A DNA stretch of 64,000 nucleotides from Anaeropeptidivorans aminofermentans (GCF_940670685.1 NZ_OW711693.1:2542001-2606000), one strand, 5' to 3'. Shown: positions 29,106-38,571, counted from the first letter of the stretch. Notes: generated by a model from the sequence alone, not told the origin. Numbers and translations: made by a program.

Positions 29106-29270
29106 CATTTTTTGGTGGGAAAATCGACCTGCTTTCTCAGCATCTATTAAATATTTTAAGTAATGACTTAATTTTACAAAGCTCAATGGCGGTACTCCTG
29201 CCCTGCAATTCTCTATAGAATTATATCTAATTCTGTAAAACAATGATAGTTATTACATATGTTAGCAGAG
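29106..29270. other. Intergenic region upstream of the TetR operon
   Basis: No feature seen except AT-rich sequence leading into the degraded transposase. Confidence 0.5.
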
Positions 29271-29548
29271 ACACCCCCAAGTTTAAGTATTGGGCAGTTT
29301 GTGGGTTTTTTAAAAGGAAAAAGCAGACTAATAATATTTAATAGGCATGCGAATTTAAAGTATAAATATGGAAACCGGCATTTTGGATACAAAAGGTATT
29401 ATGTAGATACAGTAGGATGAAATACAGGTGTAATAAGAGAGTATATCTGGAATCAGCTACAGGAAGGTATAAAGGTATAATAGAAGATCAAATATCAATA
29501 AAAGAATATATAGACCCATTTGCGGGTGATAAGAATAAAAAGGAATAA
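29271..29548 (+). pseudogene. Decayed IS200-type transposase (TnpA) C-terminal remnant
   Basis: Reading across at least two frameshifts and a stop, one finds PPKF, QFVGFLKGK, FNRHANLKYKYGNRHF, YYVDTVG and a tail EDQISIKEYIDPFAGDKNKK ending at 29546-29548. This is the C-terminal half of an IS200/IS605 Y1 transposase. The HUH active-site half is missing. Non-functional. Confidence 0.8.
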
Positions 29549-29553
29549 AAAGA

Positions 29554-29668
29554 AGCCGCTTTAGCGGCTCCCTGAAAAAGTAATAAGGTTGATGGAATAA
29601 TTGAATACATCTTAAGGCACTACGTCAGTAGCTAGTGCAAACCACCCGTTAAACAGGTGGTTTGCACC
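29554..29668. repeat. Hairpins at the end of the IS200-type remnant
   Basis: A 7-bp stem (29554-29560 with 29563-29569) follows the remnant stop. A perfect 12-bp stem gtgcaaaccacc (29635-29646 with 29657-29668, 9-nt loop) resembles the subterminal hairpins recognised by Y1 transposases. The right boundary of the IS is not certain. Confidence 0.55.
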
Positions 29669-29699
29669 ATAGCCTTTAATCTTTGCTATGATAATCAGA

Positions 29700-31061
29700 T
29701 TATTTGTTTTGTGATTCCTCTAATTCTTTTAAATCCGGCTCTGCATAGAACTTCTTTAAAATATAGAAGCTTATAAGGCCAAGAACTACCATTACGATAC
29801 CTATAATGAAGTTTTTCTCAAGGAATCCGAATAATCCCCATACTACAGGTGATGTTTTAAGCCATGTTATCTCTGCTGCTCCGGCAGGCATTTCGTAGCC
29901 TACGCTTTGGGCTAATTGGGTAAACGGCGTGGCAACAGCGCTTGCGCCCATAAGGGCAATAGCTAAAATAGGAATACCCATGATAAGGGTTTTTCTTAAA
30001 TCACCTTTGGAGATAACCGCAGCACCCATTAATATGGAGGCAAAGTTTGCAACGTCTCCGAAAGGAAGAGTTTTGTTTCCGGGAATAATGAATGCAAGAA
30101 GAACTAATACAGGAATCAATATGATAGATGATGTAATAACGGATTCGTTTCCTGCAAGCACAGGCCAGTCAAGGCCGATATATACCTTTTTGCCGGGGAA
30201 TCTGCGCTTCATAAACTCTGCCGCCGCTTCTGATATAGGCTGAAGGGCTTCACTGAATATGGAAGCAAGCCTTGGAAGAACCAGCATAACTGTGGCAACA
30301 GTAATGCTCAGTTTAAGGGTAGCTGTAATACCGGAGCCTGAAATCAATCCAAGTAATATACCCATAATAGCGCCTAAAATCATAGGGTCACCGATAAAAC
30401 CGAACTTTCTACGGAGAGCCGCTGCATCAAGGGGGCTTTTATTTAAAGCCGGTATCCTGTCAAGAAGATAGGCCAAAGGCATAATCGGAAGAAGGAACAT
30501 CATCCCAAGGTGGGGCACTGTAATATCCGGTATCCCTGAAGTCTTCTGAACGCGTATGGCTACGTAATCGCCAAGCTTAAGCTCTATGATTACAACTAAA
30601 ATTGCCACTAAGTATGAAAGAATCAAATTGCCTGTAAAGAAATATGTTACTGCGGCGGCGAAAATCTTTGACCACACATTCCATAAATCAACATTTAAAG
30701 TGCTTGTAAAGCCTATGGCAAGCATTAAAATATTGACAGCTATCTGAATGGGAAACATCGTTGCCGCATAGGGCCATGCCCAGCTTATCATAGAAGCGGC
30801 AGACCAGCCTACATCAAGGGCTGTAAGCTCAAGGCCGGATTGGGTTACGGCTTCTTTTGCAATAGGTGCAATCTGCCCTACCAGCAGTTGAGAGATGAAA
30901 ATATTCACCGCAGTAAAGGCAACACCAAACATAATACCTGACCTTAGTGCCCTGCCCGGCTTAAGCCCGAAAAGAAGGCCGAGACCAAACATTATTATGG
31001 GAAGAAAAACAGCGGCTCCAAGCCCGATGATATAATTAACTGAATTTAATAATGCTTCCAT
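29700..31061 (-). CDS. PTS galactitol-type transporter, IIC component
   Basis: 453 residues with about 10-12 membrane segments, matching the PTS galactitol/GatC family in length and in motifs such as LDVGWSAASMISWAWPYAA and PHLGMMFLLPIMPLAYLLDR. It carries substrate through the membrane while IIB phosphorylates it. It starts at the last base of the IIB gene. No IIA or IIB is fused. The rest of the operon suggests a hexonate or hexitol substrate, not necessarily galactitol. Confidence 0.9.
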   Translation of the reverse strand: MEALLNSVNYIIGLGAAVFLPIIMFGLGLLFGLKPGRALRSGIMFGVAFTAVNIFISQLLVGQIAPIAKEAVTQSGLELTALDVGWSAASMISWAWPYAATMFPIQIAVNILMLAIGFTSTLNVDLWNVWSKIFAAAVTYFFTGNLILSYLVAILVVIIELKLGDYVAIRVQKTSGIPDITVPHLGMMFLLPIMPLAYLLDRIPALNKSPLDAAALRRKFGFIGDPMILGAIMGILLGLISGSGITATLKLSITVATVMLVLPRLASIFSEALQPISEAAAEFMKRRFPGKKVYIGLDWPVLAGNESVITSSIILIPVLVLLAFIIPGNKTLPFGDVANFASILMGAAVISKGDLRKTLIMGIPILAIALMGASAVATPFTQLAQSVGYEMPAGAAEITWLKTSPVVWGLFGFLEKNFIIGIVMVVLGLISFYILKKFYAEPDLKELEESQNK

Positions 31062-31351
31062 TATTTAGCCCCTCTCTTAAGAACATCTACAACAGACTGC
31101 AGGGTCTGTTCCTGTCCCATGCCTGTTAAAAGGGAAACCCCGCTGATAACAGGGACATCTACATCAATAGATAAGTTTGGATTCACTGATACGATACAGT
31201 CAGCATCTACGCTTTTAGGGTCAAGCTGACCGAAGGATATTGCCTTTACTTCGACATCAATACCGTTTTTCTCGCAAAACTGTTTTATTTTGTTGGCACA
31301 CATAACACTTGTGGCAACGCCTGAACCGCAAATTGTTAAAACCTTCTTCAT
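31061..31351 (-). CDS. PTS IIB component (galactitol type)
   Basis: 96 residues, the usual size. The phosphorylated cysteine lies in the N-terminal loop TICGSGVATS (Cys8). It passes phosphate from IIA (35488-35946) to the incoming sugar at IIC. The stop and the IIC start overlap by one base. A 202-bp gap containing a possible hairpin separates it from the upstream dehydrogenase gene. Confidence 0.9.
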   Translation of the reverse strand: MKKVLTICGSGVATSVMCANKIKQFCEKNGIDVEVKAISFGQLDPKSVDADCIVSVNPNLSIDVDVPVISGVSLLTGMGQEQTLQSVVDVLKRGAK

Positions 31352-31380
31352 AAATAAATTCCCTCCCTATTTTTGTTGAA

Positions 31381-31424
31381 AGCAGATACGCCTTTTATGA
31401 AAGCTGTAAAAATCAGCTCTGCTT
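31381..31424 (-). promoter_or_regulatory. Stem-loop in the dehydrogenase-IIB gap
   Basis: agcaga at 31381 pairs with tctgct near 31419, and inside it agctg/cagct can pair. There is no long U-tract. It could be an mRNA processing or stabilising structure that separates transporter expression from enzyme expression. Weak evidence. Confidence 0.3.
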
Positions 31425-31553
31425 TTTATATATAGCTAATTTACTTTTATGAGGCATAAAAGAAACTTAAAAAGGCTAAGTTTATTTGCTATGCGCTTAA
31501 GAAAAGCCATGAAGCTTTAAATAAAGATTTGTTTTAAAGTTTTATAAGTATCA

Positions 31554-32612
31554 CTAAAATTTATCAATAACTATCTTTACCCCTTCTCCGTCTATCATCT
31601 TTTGGAAGCCTTCGTTTATTTCTTCAAGCGGTATGCGGTGGGTAATCATAATATTGCCGTTTATCTTGTTCGTAAAAAGCATCTTCTCTGCAAGCTGATA
31701 CTGCCTTGGGGTAGAGCCTAAAGCGCCCATAACATTTAACTGGTTATAGTGGATAAGATTGCCGTCAACGCCAAGCTCAGGCGCATCCTTTGGAAATCCT
31801 GCAAAGAGCAGCACCTTTCCGTTTTTAGCTGCAAGCTGCACAGCCTGACGGGCCGATTCCGTAGAGGTATTGGCAACGATAACAACTTCTGCACCTCTGC
31901 CTTCTGTCATGGAATTTATGTAATCTCTGAAAGGTTTAATGTCTTTTGCGTCTCTGCCTATGCAGTAGTAATTATCTGCAATGTTATGCTCTTTTGCATA
32001 ATCCAGACGTCCCTGAGACCTGTTGGCAAGAATAATATTACCTGCGCCCTTAAGTCTAGCAAGCATAGCATGGAAATATCCGATGGGGCCTGCACCTAAA
32101 ATAAGCACCGTGTCACCGTATTGAACATTCAGTATTTCCTGTCCGTTAAGGGCAGATACGAGCGGGTCCCCTAAGGTAGCTATTTCAAAGCTGCATTCCT
32201 CTGGAATATGAACAACGGTCCCTACTTCTATGCATTTTCCGGGAATGTTAACATATTCAGCAAAAGCTCCGGGATACTGGCCGCCGATTTGCTTTCTGGT
32301 TTCGCACATGTTCTGCTGGCCTCTGTCACAGTAATAACAATGGCCGCAGGGAACGCCGGGATGAACTGCAACTCTGTCGCCCACCTTTACAAAAGTAACA
32401 TTTTCCCCTACGGATTCTACAACACCTGCAAATTCATGACCAAGAACATGGGGAGTCTTAATTTTAGGGTGCCCATGAAGATAAGTTCTTAAATCAGAAC
32501 CGCAAAGAGCGGCTGCCTTTACTTTTAATACAAAATCATCAGGCCCCGGCATGGGCTTTTCTATCTCCTCTATGGTAATATCTCTGATACCGTTAAATAC
32601 TGCTGCTTTCAT
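31554..32612 (-). CDS. Zinc-dependent medium-chain alcohol dehydrogenase (polyol type)
   Basis: 352 residues. Catalytic zinc ligands in CGSDLRTY and GHEFAG; the structural zinc cysteines are in CGHCYYCDRGQQNMC. The Rossmann motif is GAGPIGYF. Closest in type to sorbitol or galactitol-1-phosphate dehydrogenases. In this operon it probably oxidises an alditol(-phosphate) or a hydroxyl of the sugar acid. Substrate cannot be assigned from sequence. Confidence 0.9.
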   Translation of the reverse strand: MKAAVFNGIRDITIEEIEKPMPGPDDFVLKVKAAALCGSDLRTYLHGHPKIKTPHVLGHEFAGVVESVGENVTFVKVGDRVAVHPGVPCGHCYYCDRGQQNMCETRKQIGGQYPGAFAEYVNIPGKCIEVGTVVHIPEECSFEIATLGDPLVSALNGQEILNVQYGDTVLILGAGPIGYFHAMLARLKGAGNIILANRSQGRLDYAKEHNIADNYYCIGRDAKDIKPFRDYINSMTEGRGAEVVIVANTSTESARQAVQLAAKNGKVLLFAGFPKDAPELGVDGNLIHYNQLNVMGALGSTPRQYQLAEKMLFTNKINGNIMITHRIPLEEINEGFQKMIDGEGVKIVIDKF

Positions 32613-32650
32613 ATTTCTGCCTCCTTTATAATGTTTTTATGTATGGCTTG

Positions 32651-33298
32651 CTATTTATAACGTGCTTCTTTAAAAAGAGCTGTAAAACGCTTGGCTCTTT
32701 CTGTTATTTCTGAAAATTTATCCGCTTCTATAAGCTTGTTGTTCACTAAATCGCTTCCGATTCCTGCACAGTCGGCTCCTGATTTTATAAAATCCTGAAT
32801 ATTGTCAAGGCCTATGCCCCCTACCACCATAATACTGATGTGATCCAAAGGCCCTTTAACCTGTTTGATATATTCGGGACCGTAAATTTTAGCAGGAAAT
32901 ACCTTTACGATTCTTGCCCCGCTTTCCCACGCCGCAAGCATCTCTGTAGGGGTCGCTACCCCCGGAACGCAGAGGATATTATATTTCTGGCATATTTTAA
33001 TTACCCCTGTATTTAAAGTCGGAGAAAGGGCAAATTGGGCCCCTGCAAGCATTGCCTCTCTGGCGGTTTCCGTATCGAGCACGGTTCCCGCCCCTATAGT
33101 AAGGTCTCCTGCAAACTCACGGCTTAACTCCTTAATGATTTCACTTGCATCTTGGGTGTTATAGGCAACTTCTATAGAGCTTATTCCTCCCTTAATCAAT
33201 GCCTCAGCCGTTTTGCATGCCTTTCCTTTAGGGATTCCTCTAACAATTGCACATATTCCCTCTTCTTTTAAGCCAGTGAGTATTTTTAAATCATTCAT
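32651..33298 (-). CDS. KDPG/KDPGal-type aldolase
   Basis: 215 residues from ATG 33298, placed 6 nt after aaggagt; the frame reads further upstream without a ribosome site. Class I aldolase of the Eda family: VRGIPKGKA, Glu in SIEVAYNT, GAGTVLD, PGVATPTE and the Schiff-base lysine in VKVFPAKIYG. It should cleave 2-keto-3-deoxy-6-phospho-sugar acid to pyruvate and glyceraldehyde 3-phosphate. Its neighbour dgoD makes a 2-keto-3-deoxy acid. Confidence 0.92.
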   Translation of the reverse strand: MNDLKILTGLKEEGICAIVRGIPKGKACKTAEALIKGGISSIEVAYNTQDASEIIKELSREFAGDLTIGAGTVLDTETAREAMLAGAQFALSPTLNTGVIKICQKYNILCVPGVATPTEMLAAWESGARIVKVFPAKIYGPEYIKQVKGPLDHISIMVVGGIGLDNIQDFIKSGADCAGIGSDLVNNKLIEADKFSEITERAKRFTALFKEARYK

Positions 33299-33315
33299 TT
33301 CAATACTCCTTTCTT

Positions 33316-34461
33316 TTACCATTCTGCCATGGTACCGTCATGGTTTTTCCACTTGGGATTGCGCCAATTAAGGTCCTGTGTGCTTACTTCCTTTACCTTT
33401 TCTTCGTCTATTTCAACGCCGAGCCCCGGCCCCTTGGGAATATCTACGTACCCGTCATGATACTGGAACATCTCTTTATTCTTTACAAAGTCCAAAAGGT
33501 CAAATCCTCTGTTATAGTGAATGCCTAAGCTCTGCTCCTGAATAAACACATTGGGCGTACATACGTCAACCTGAATGCTTGCTGCAAGGGCAATAGGACC
33601 GTAAGGCGCATGAGGAGCCACGGCAATGTCAAAAGCTTCAGCCATGGCGGCAATCTTTTTGGTTTCAAGGATGCCCCCTGAAAGGGCAACGTCTGGCTGT
33701 ATAATATCTACAATCCCTGCCGAAAGAAGATGCTTGAAATCCCATCTGGTGGAAAGCCGTTCCCCTGTTGCAATCGGAATACTGGTATGGGCCGCTATAT
33801 GTTTTAAGGCTTCTTCATTTTCAGGAAGCACAGGCTCTTCTATGAACATTGGCTTAAAAGCCTCAAGCTCCTTTACTAAAACCTTTGCCATAGCCTTGTG
33901 GACCCTTCCGTGAAAATCAATCCCCACTTCAAGCTCGTATCCCACGGCAGTTCTGATGGCCTGCATATTTTCAAGAACAGCATCGATTTTCTTATGGGAA
34001 TCTATGTAATGCATTTCCGCAAGGGCATTCAGCTTTACTGCTTTAAATCCTTTTTCTTTTCTGTCAAGGGCTTCCTTTCCGGTGTCGCAGGGCCTGTCTC
34101 CCCCAATCCATGAATACACCATTATTTTCTCTCTTGCCTTGCCTCCAAGAAAATCATAAACCGGCATATTATGATATTTCCCTTTAATATCCCAAAGGGC
34201 TGTTTCTAACCCCGAAACCGCCGTCATATGAATAGGGCCGCCTCTGAAAAAGAACCGGTACATCAGCTGAAAATGAGCTTCTATATCAAGAGGGTTTTTT
34301 CCGATTAAATAGTCTGCTGTTTCCTTTATGCAGTTTACGACGGTTTCCGTTCTTGTCCCGCCGACGCATTCTCCCCAGCCGGATATACCCTCATCTGTGT
34401 TCACTTTTAGAAAAATCCACCGGGGCTTTACTTTATAAACCTCTACAGATGTAATAACCAT
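33316..34461 (-). CDS. dgoD: D-galactonate dehydratase family protein
   Basis: 381 residues, as in E. coli DgoD, and similar along its whole length: PRWIFLKVNTDEGISGWGE, ALWDIKGK, AYSW-like VYSWIGGDRP, DFHGRVHKAMAKVL, FIEEPVLPEN, ATGERL, APHAPYGPIALAA and the end WRNPKWKNHDGTMAEW. Mandelate-racemase fold enzyme with the Asp, Glu and Glu metal ligands and the catalytic His in place. It removes water from a hexonate to give 2-keto-3-deoxy acid. Its start overlaps the stop of the upstream gene. Whether it acts on the free or phosphorylated acid is open. Confidence 0.9.
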   Translation of the reverse strand: MVITSVEVYKVKPRWIFLKVNTDEGISGWGECVGGTRTETVVNCIKETADYLIGKNPLDIEAHFQLMYRFFFRGGPIHMTAVSGLETALWDIKGKYHNMPVYDFLGGKAREKIMVYSWIGGDRPCDTGKEALDRKEKGFKAVKLNALAEMHYIDSHKKIDAVLENMQAIRTAVGYELEVGIDFHGRVHKAMAKVLVKELEAFKPMFIEEPVLPENEEALKHIAAHTSIPIATGERLSTRWDFKHLLSAGIVDIIQPDVALSGGILETKKIAAMAEAFDIAVAPHAPYGPIALAASIQVDVCTPNVFIQEQSLGIHYNRGFDLLDFVKNKEMFQYHDGYVDIPKGPGLGVEIDEEKVKEVSTQDLNWRNPKWKNHDGTMAEW

Positions 34462-35453
34462 TAATCTTCCTGCCTTCCCTTTGCTTTATTTGGATTTTCC
34501 CTTATTAAATTCGGCGGTGTCTCTCCCTGTAAAACTGCTATGACATTATCAACGGCGGTATTTCCCATTCTTTTGTTGGAATCAAAGGTAGTACCTGCCT
34601 CATGGGGGGTAAGATATACATTAGGCAAATCAAATAAGGGGAGCCATTCCGGCGGCTCATAATCAAAAACATCTGTAGCATAGCCTAAAACCGTACCATC
34701 TGTTAAAGCCTCATAAAGGGCATCGGTATCGATAATCTGGCTTCTTGCGGTATTGGCTAAAATCACGCCCTTTTTCATCAGCTGAAACTGCTCTTTTCCT
34801 ATCATTTTCCTTGTTCCGTCATTTAAAGGAACATGAAGGCTTATGTAATCAGATTTTTTCAGAAGCTCTTGAAGGCCTACATAATTGATGCCCAAATCAA
34901 GGCCTTCCTGCTTCTCTGCAATGTCATATCCGAGGATATTCATATCAAAGCCTGTGGCTCTTTTGGCCATGGCAAGACCGATATTGCCAACCCCTATAAT
35001 GCCGATGGTCTTTTGATGCATGCTCTGTCCCGGGCGTTTAAGCCATTTTTTTGCCTTTGTTTCTTCCACTGTCTTACAGAAATCTCTGCCTATGAGGAGC
35101 AAAAAACCCATGGCGCAGTCGGCGACCTCTTCTTTATTTGTTCCCGGGGCATTGGTTACAATAATATTATTTTTATGGGCGGCATCAATATCAATACCGT
35201 CAACGCCTACGCCGTGCTTGGCTATGATTTTTAAATTCCTAAGCTTTTCAATGACTTCGCCTTTCACCTTGTCGTTTCCCACAATCATGGCATCGGCATC
35301 TGAAATATGTTCTATCATTTCCGCATCGGTAAAAGGCCTGCCGTAAGGATTGATCATAACTTCACAGCCGATTGCCTTAAGCCTTTCCACCGGTTCGCTT
35401 ACAAATCTGCCAAAGGTTACCGCTGTAGAAACTACTTTAAACTTTTTGTCCAT
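34461..35453 (-). CDS. D-2-hydroxyacid dehydrogenase (phosphoglycerate dehydrogenase type)
   Basis: 330 residues. Substrate domain with KHGVGVDGID, NAD-binding motif GVGNIGLAMAKR, catalytic Arg in NTARSQIID and His in LTPHEAGTT. It probably oxidises or reduces a 2-hydroxy acid related to the pathway. Downstream, its stop shares a base with the dgoD start. It may feed 2-ketogalactonate-type compounds into the pathway, but this is inference. Confidence 0.9.
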   Translation of the reverse strand: MDKKFKVVSTAVTFGRFVSEPVERLKAIGCEVMINPYGRPFTDAEMIEHISDADAMIVGNDKVKGEVIEKLRNLKIIAKHGVGVDGIDIDAAHKNNIIVTNAPGTNKEEVADCAMGFLLLIGRDFCKTVEETKAKKWLKRPGQSMHQKTIGIIGVGNIGLAMAKRATGFDMNILGYDIAEKQEGLDLGINYVGLQELLKKSDYISLHVPLNDGTRKMIGKEQFQLMKKGVILANTARSQIIDTDALYEALTDGTVLGYATDVFDYEPPEWLPLFDLPNVYLTPHEAGTTFDSNKRMGNTAVDNVIAVLQGETPPNLIRENPNKAKGRQED

Positions 35454-35487
35454 AACTTCCTCCTTAACCCTGAAACTATAAAATTCA

Positions 35488-35946
35488 CTAGATATTTTTA
35501 TTTAGAAAATCGGTTAATTCATCTTTATCCTTTGCCGCCATTAAACCCTCTACATAGGCTTTATCCGTAAACTTACTCATTAAAATCTGCAAAAGCTCAA
35601 TTTGGCTTCCATTATGCTGAAAAAAGCCCAGAAGGAAAATAATCGAAATATTCAAGCGCCTGTCGTCTGTACCCATCTCTACGAATTGAACAGGCTTTTT
35701 CAATCTGAAAACGGATATAAATGGCTTTAAAATATGCTTTGAATCGCAATGGGGTATGGCGATACCCCAGGGCTCTATAGGGAGCCCTGTAGGAAAAAAT
35801 ACTTCTCTTTCTTTAATTGCGGCAAGAAAGGATTCCTCTACATATTCACCTTCAAGCTCCTTTGCAGCAAATTCAAAGAATTCCTCTGTGTCCTTAAATT
35901 CTTTGTCAATATAGACAATATTTTTGTCAAACGATATTTTGTCCAT
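35488..35946 (-). CDS. PTS IIA component (fructose/galactitol type)
   Basis: 152 residues of the EIIA-2 fold. The phosphohistidine lies in PWGIAIPHCDSKHI. It takes phosphate from HPr and donates it to IIB (31061-31351). Stand-alone IIA, IIB and IIC is the galactitol arrangement. It lies 32 bp after the activator gene and may also signal transport activity to its PRD/EIIA domains. Confidence 0.92.
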   Translation of the reverse strand: MDKISFDKNIVYIDKEFKDTEEFFEFAAKELEGEYVEESFLAAIKEREVFFPTGLPIEPWGIAIPHCDSKHILKPFISVFRLKKPVQFVEMGTDDRRLNISIIFLLGFFQHNGSQIELLQILMSKFTDKAYVEGLMAAKDKDELTDFLNKNI

Positions 35947-35977
35947 CTATTAATTTCTTCCCTTCATTTTCTAATGC

Positions 35978-38104
35978 CTAGAATTCCACGGCATTATTTT
36001 GATGTATTCTGATAAGCTTGCGAATCTCTTCAGGGCTGTCTATTTCAAGTATTTGCTTTACAATGGTTCTGTTGCCTGAAATATTCAGAAGCTGGAACAT
36101 TGCGTTAATATGCTTTTCTTTATCGATGGCCGATACAGAGGCAACAAGATATATTTTTTTATCTTTATAAGAGAGGCCTTCTTTAATTTTTAAAAGGCTG
36201 AAGCCCACATCTCTTGCCCCGTCTTCCGGCCTTGCATGGGGTATTAGGATATTGCCCGAAAAATCAATGCATAAATCCGCATAAGGGTAAAGATTTTTCA
36301 TGGCTTCAATATATTCTGTGCCAATTTTCCCGCTTTTTATAAGGGGAAGGCTTACGGTATCCAAGACTTCTTCCCATGAAAGAGAATCTTTTATCTGTAT
36401 AAAACCCTCTTCCAGAAAGTCCGAAAGGTCTCTTTTTTCAGCGGCAGTAGTATTTTCGTTGTAAAAGGGGACATTTTCCCTTAGGCTGTGTCCCAAGGTG
36501 ATTAAATCAACTTTTATTTTTTCATATGCCTCTTCTTCAAGCGCAACATGGCTGTTTACAATATTCATTATTTTATTGACGCTAAATCCTTTAAACTTTC
36601 CGTTATCAACAACGGCAGATACGGAATTTATAATGCTTTCCTTCTCTATTTTCCCTATGTTTTCATCAATGATAATGACTTTGCCGTTACTTTTAAGGGG
36701 AATGGTAGAAAAAATAATGGTATTATCAAGGTTTCCCCCTACTTTTTCATATATTTCAAATTCCCTGATAGACATGGTATTTAGAAAGCATATATTTGGA
36801 AATATATCTTCAAGCTTTTTCTCCAGAAGATTTGAAGTAATGACACCGCTTGGGCATACAATAATGGCATTTGCCACATAATCTTCCGCCTCAATTTTCT
36901 GCTTCGCTTTCGTCGATGAAAGCTGGGCGCCTATAAACATGGAAATCATGAGGATTTCATTTTCTGGAAAGCTTTTTCCTACAAATTTTTCAAGAGGCTC
37001 CAAAGCTTCTTTCACAAGATGAAAAACAGATTCAAATTCCTGATAAAACTTTTCAATATTAAAATATCTTATGGTAAGATCGTATTTAATTCTGTAATAG
37101 GCAGGTTTCAAATGCAAAAACAGCTTGCTGGCAAGCTCATCTCTGTTTTTAAGCTCAATGGCCGCCTTTTTTTCAAATAAATCAAGAAATTCTCTGATGG
37201 CAAGCATTAAATCCGTCACATTGACGCTGTCTTCATTGCCTTGAGAAAGCTTATTCATGCTTATGGATAAAAGCTTTAAAGTGAGATATATCTTTTCCTC
37301 ATCGGGGATTTTACTGATATCTTCAATGATGATGTTTAATACTTCATATTCCTTTGTGTCTGAAAGCTCTCTTGCCCTGATGTCATAATTTTTTTCGATT
37401 ATCTGCTCCCGTTCAATCCTTCTTAAAATAAGGACTAAGGCATAGCAAGCCGTCCATAGCTTCGTATCGCTGTACTGGACCTCCAGATACGCTTCAACGT
37501 TTTCAAGCTTTTTAAGCATCAGCCTGATGTCTTCCGGCTTTATCTCACCGTATTTTTGAAGAAATTTTTCTCCGTAGGGCATTTTATAAATATTTGCCGC
37601 CGTATCATTTAAAAGCTTTCTGATATTAGTTTCGTGGCCTTGTAAATAATATCCGCTATTTCTGGAGTAGCTGAGCTTTAAATCATAGTTTTTAAGCAAT
37701 GTCTTTACATTCCTCAAATCACGCAAAACCGTATTTTTGCTTACCTGTAAATCTGCAATGAAATGAAATAACGAGAGGCTCTCTTTGGATGATAGGAGGA
37801 TTAAAATGATAAGCTGGGCACGCTCGTCCTGATTGGGAATATAATCAATCTTATCCCTATCTTCGTTAAGAAAATTCTGTAAATGGTAATTCCTTAAGGA
37901 TTCGTCTATTTGAATGCTTCCTGTTTTTAATCTCTTTACTTTTTCTTCGAAAGAATTCAGCTTGAGCCAATCATTAATCTTTTTTATGCCGTAATCAATC
38001 TGGCTTCTTGATAAATTAAGCTTTTTACCAAGCTGTTTAGTAGTAATACCGGGATGAAGCACTATTTCTTTAAATATTCGTGAGCTTCTCTCATCAAGTA
38101 GCAT
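35978..38104 (-). CDS. PRD-containing transcriptional activator (BglG/MtlR type)
   Basis: 708 residues from ATG 38104, with aaaggg upstream; a GTG at 38113 sits directly on that site. Order: N-terminal helix-turn-helix pair (about 1-160, LGKKLNLSRSQIDYGI), two PRDs (about 180-400), an EIIB-like domain with phospho-Cys in IIVCPSGVITS (about 410-500), and an EIIA-like domain with phospho-His in ILIPHARPE (about 560-705). Activity is thus set by HPr- and EII-dependent phosphorylation. First gene of the PTS operon, so it likely activates it. Confidence 0.93.
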   Translation of the reverse strand: MLLDERSSRIFKEIVLHPGITTKQLGKKLNLSRSQIDYGIKKINDWLKLNSFEEKVKRLKTGSIQIDESLRNYHLQNFLNEDRDKIDYIPNQDERAQLIILILLSSKESLSLFHFIADLQVSKNTVLRDLRNVKTLLKNYDLKLSYSRNSGYYLQGHETNIRKLLNDTAANIYKMPYGEKFLQKYGEIKPEDIRLMLKKLENVEAYLEVQYSDTKLWTACYALVLILRRIEREQIIEKNYDIRARELSDTKEYEVLNIIIEDISKIPDEEKIYLTLKLLSISMNKLSQGNEDSVNVTDLMLAIREFLDLFEKKAAIELKNRDELASKLFLHLKPAYYRIKYDLTIRYFNIEKFYQEFESVFHLVKEALEPLEKFVGKSFPENEILMISMFIGAQLSSTKAKQKIEAEDYVANAIIVCPSGVITSNLLEKKLEDIFPNICFLNTMSIREFEIYEKVGGNLDNTIIFSTIPLKSNGKVIIIDENIGKIEKESIINSVSAVVDNGKFKGFSVNKIMNIVNSHVALEEEAYEKIKVDLITLGHSLRENVPFYNENTTAAEKRDLSDFLEEGFIQIKDSLSWEEVLDTVSLPLIKSGKIGTEYIEAMKNLYPYADLCIDFSGNILIPHARPEDGARDVGFSLLKIKEGLSYKDKKIYLVASVSAIDKEKHINAMFQLLNISGNRTIVKQILEIDSPEEIRKLIRIHQNNAVEF

Positions 38105-38250
38105 ACCTACCACCCTTTCTGGCTTTATTATAAGGCAGCCCCCTTGTATATTAAAGTTCTATTGGGTATCAAAAATACACACACCGTTTCTTAACATGGG
38201 TCTAACATTTTTTGAAGCTTTCACTTTCTATTGATTCAATTTTTATATTC

Positions 38251-38369
38251 ATAGTAACTTTCTTATAAAGAAGGAAGAAAAGCCTATTTACTTAAAGATT
38301 CAAAAATATGGGTTTCCTTCGAAAACCGTATATTTTTGAATCCTCGCAAATATACGGTTTTGTTACTAT
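38251..38369. repeat. MITE-like inverted-repeat element, copy 2
   Basis: Outer arms atagtaac (38251-38258) and gttactat (38362-38369). Inner perfect 13-bp arms gattcaaaaatat (38297-38309 and 38330-38342) around a tip ggtttccttcgaaaacc. Same inner motif (TTCAAAAA) and end motif (ATAGTAA) as copies 1 and 3. Confidence 0.65.
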
Positions 38370-38462
38370 TTAATTTTAAATTTACGATATCTAAAAGTAT
38401 TACCCTGAATATCCATTAAAATCCTCTAAAGCTTTGTAAGGCGCAAGGAATTTTACAAATAA

Positions 38463-38499
38463 AAAAGCCCCAGTACTTTTCAGTAATACTGCGGCTTTT
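38463..38499 (-). terminator. Terminator of ptsH
   Basis: A 13-bp stem with one mismatch (38463-38475 with 38487-38499). On the minus strand it runs aaaagccgcagta...tactggggcttttttat, ending in a T-run. It lies 72 bp after the ptsH stop. Confidence 0.75.
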
Positions 38500-38571
38500 A
38501 CTTATTAATTTAATATTGCATTAATTATATTTAAAGCAAATAAACCTTTTTGAAGTTATTTACTTATTATA

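Larger units (their letters stand above)
38105..38571. other. Intergenic region between PTS activator and ptsH
   Basis: 467 bp without a gene. It holds the leader of the activator gene, a MITE-like element (38251-38369) and the ptsH terminator (38463-38499). Confidence 0.6.

Noticed and set aside
38251-38369. Second ptsH terminator
   Set aside because: A good terminator already lies at 38463-38499; this structure matches the MITE-like family instead.
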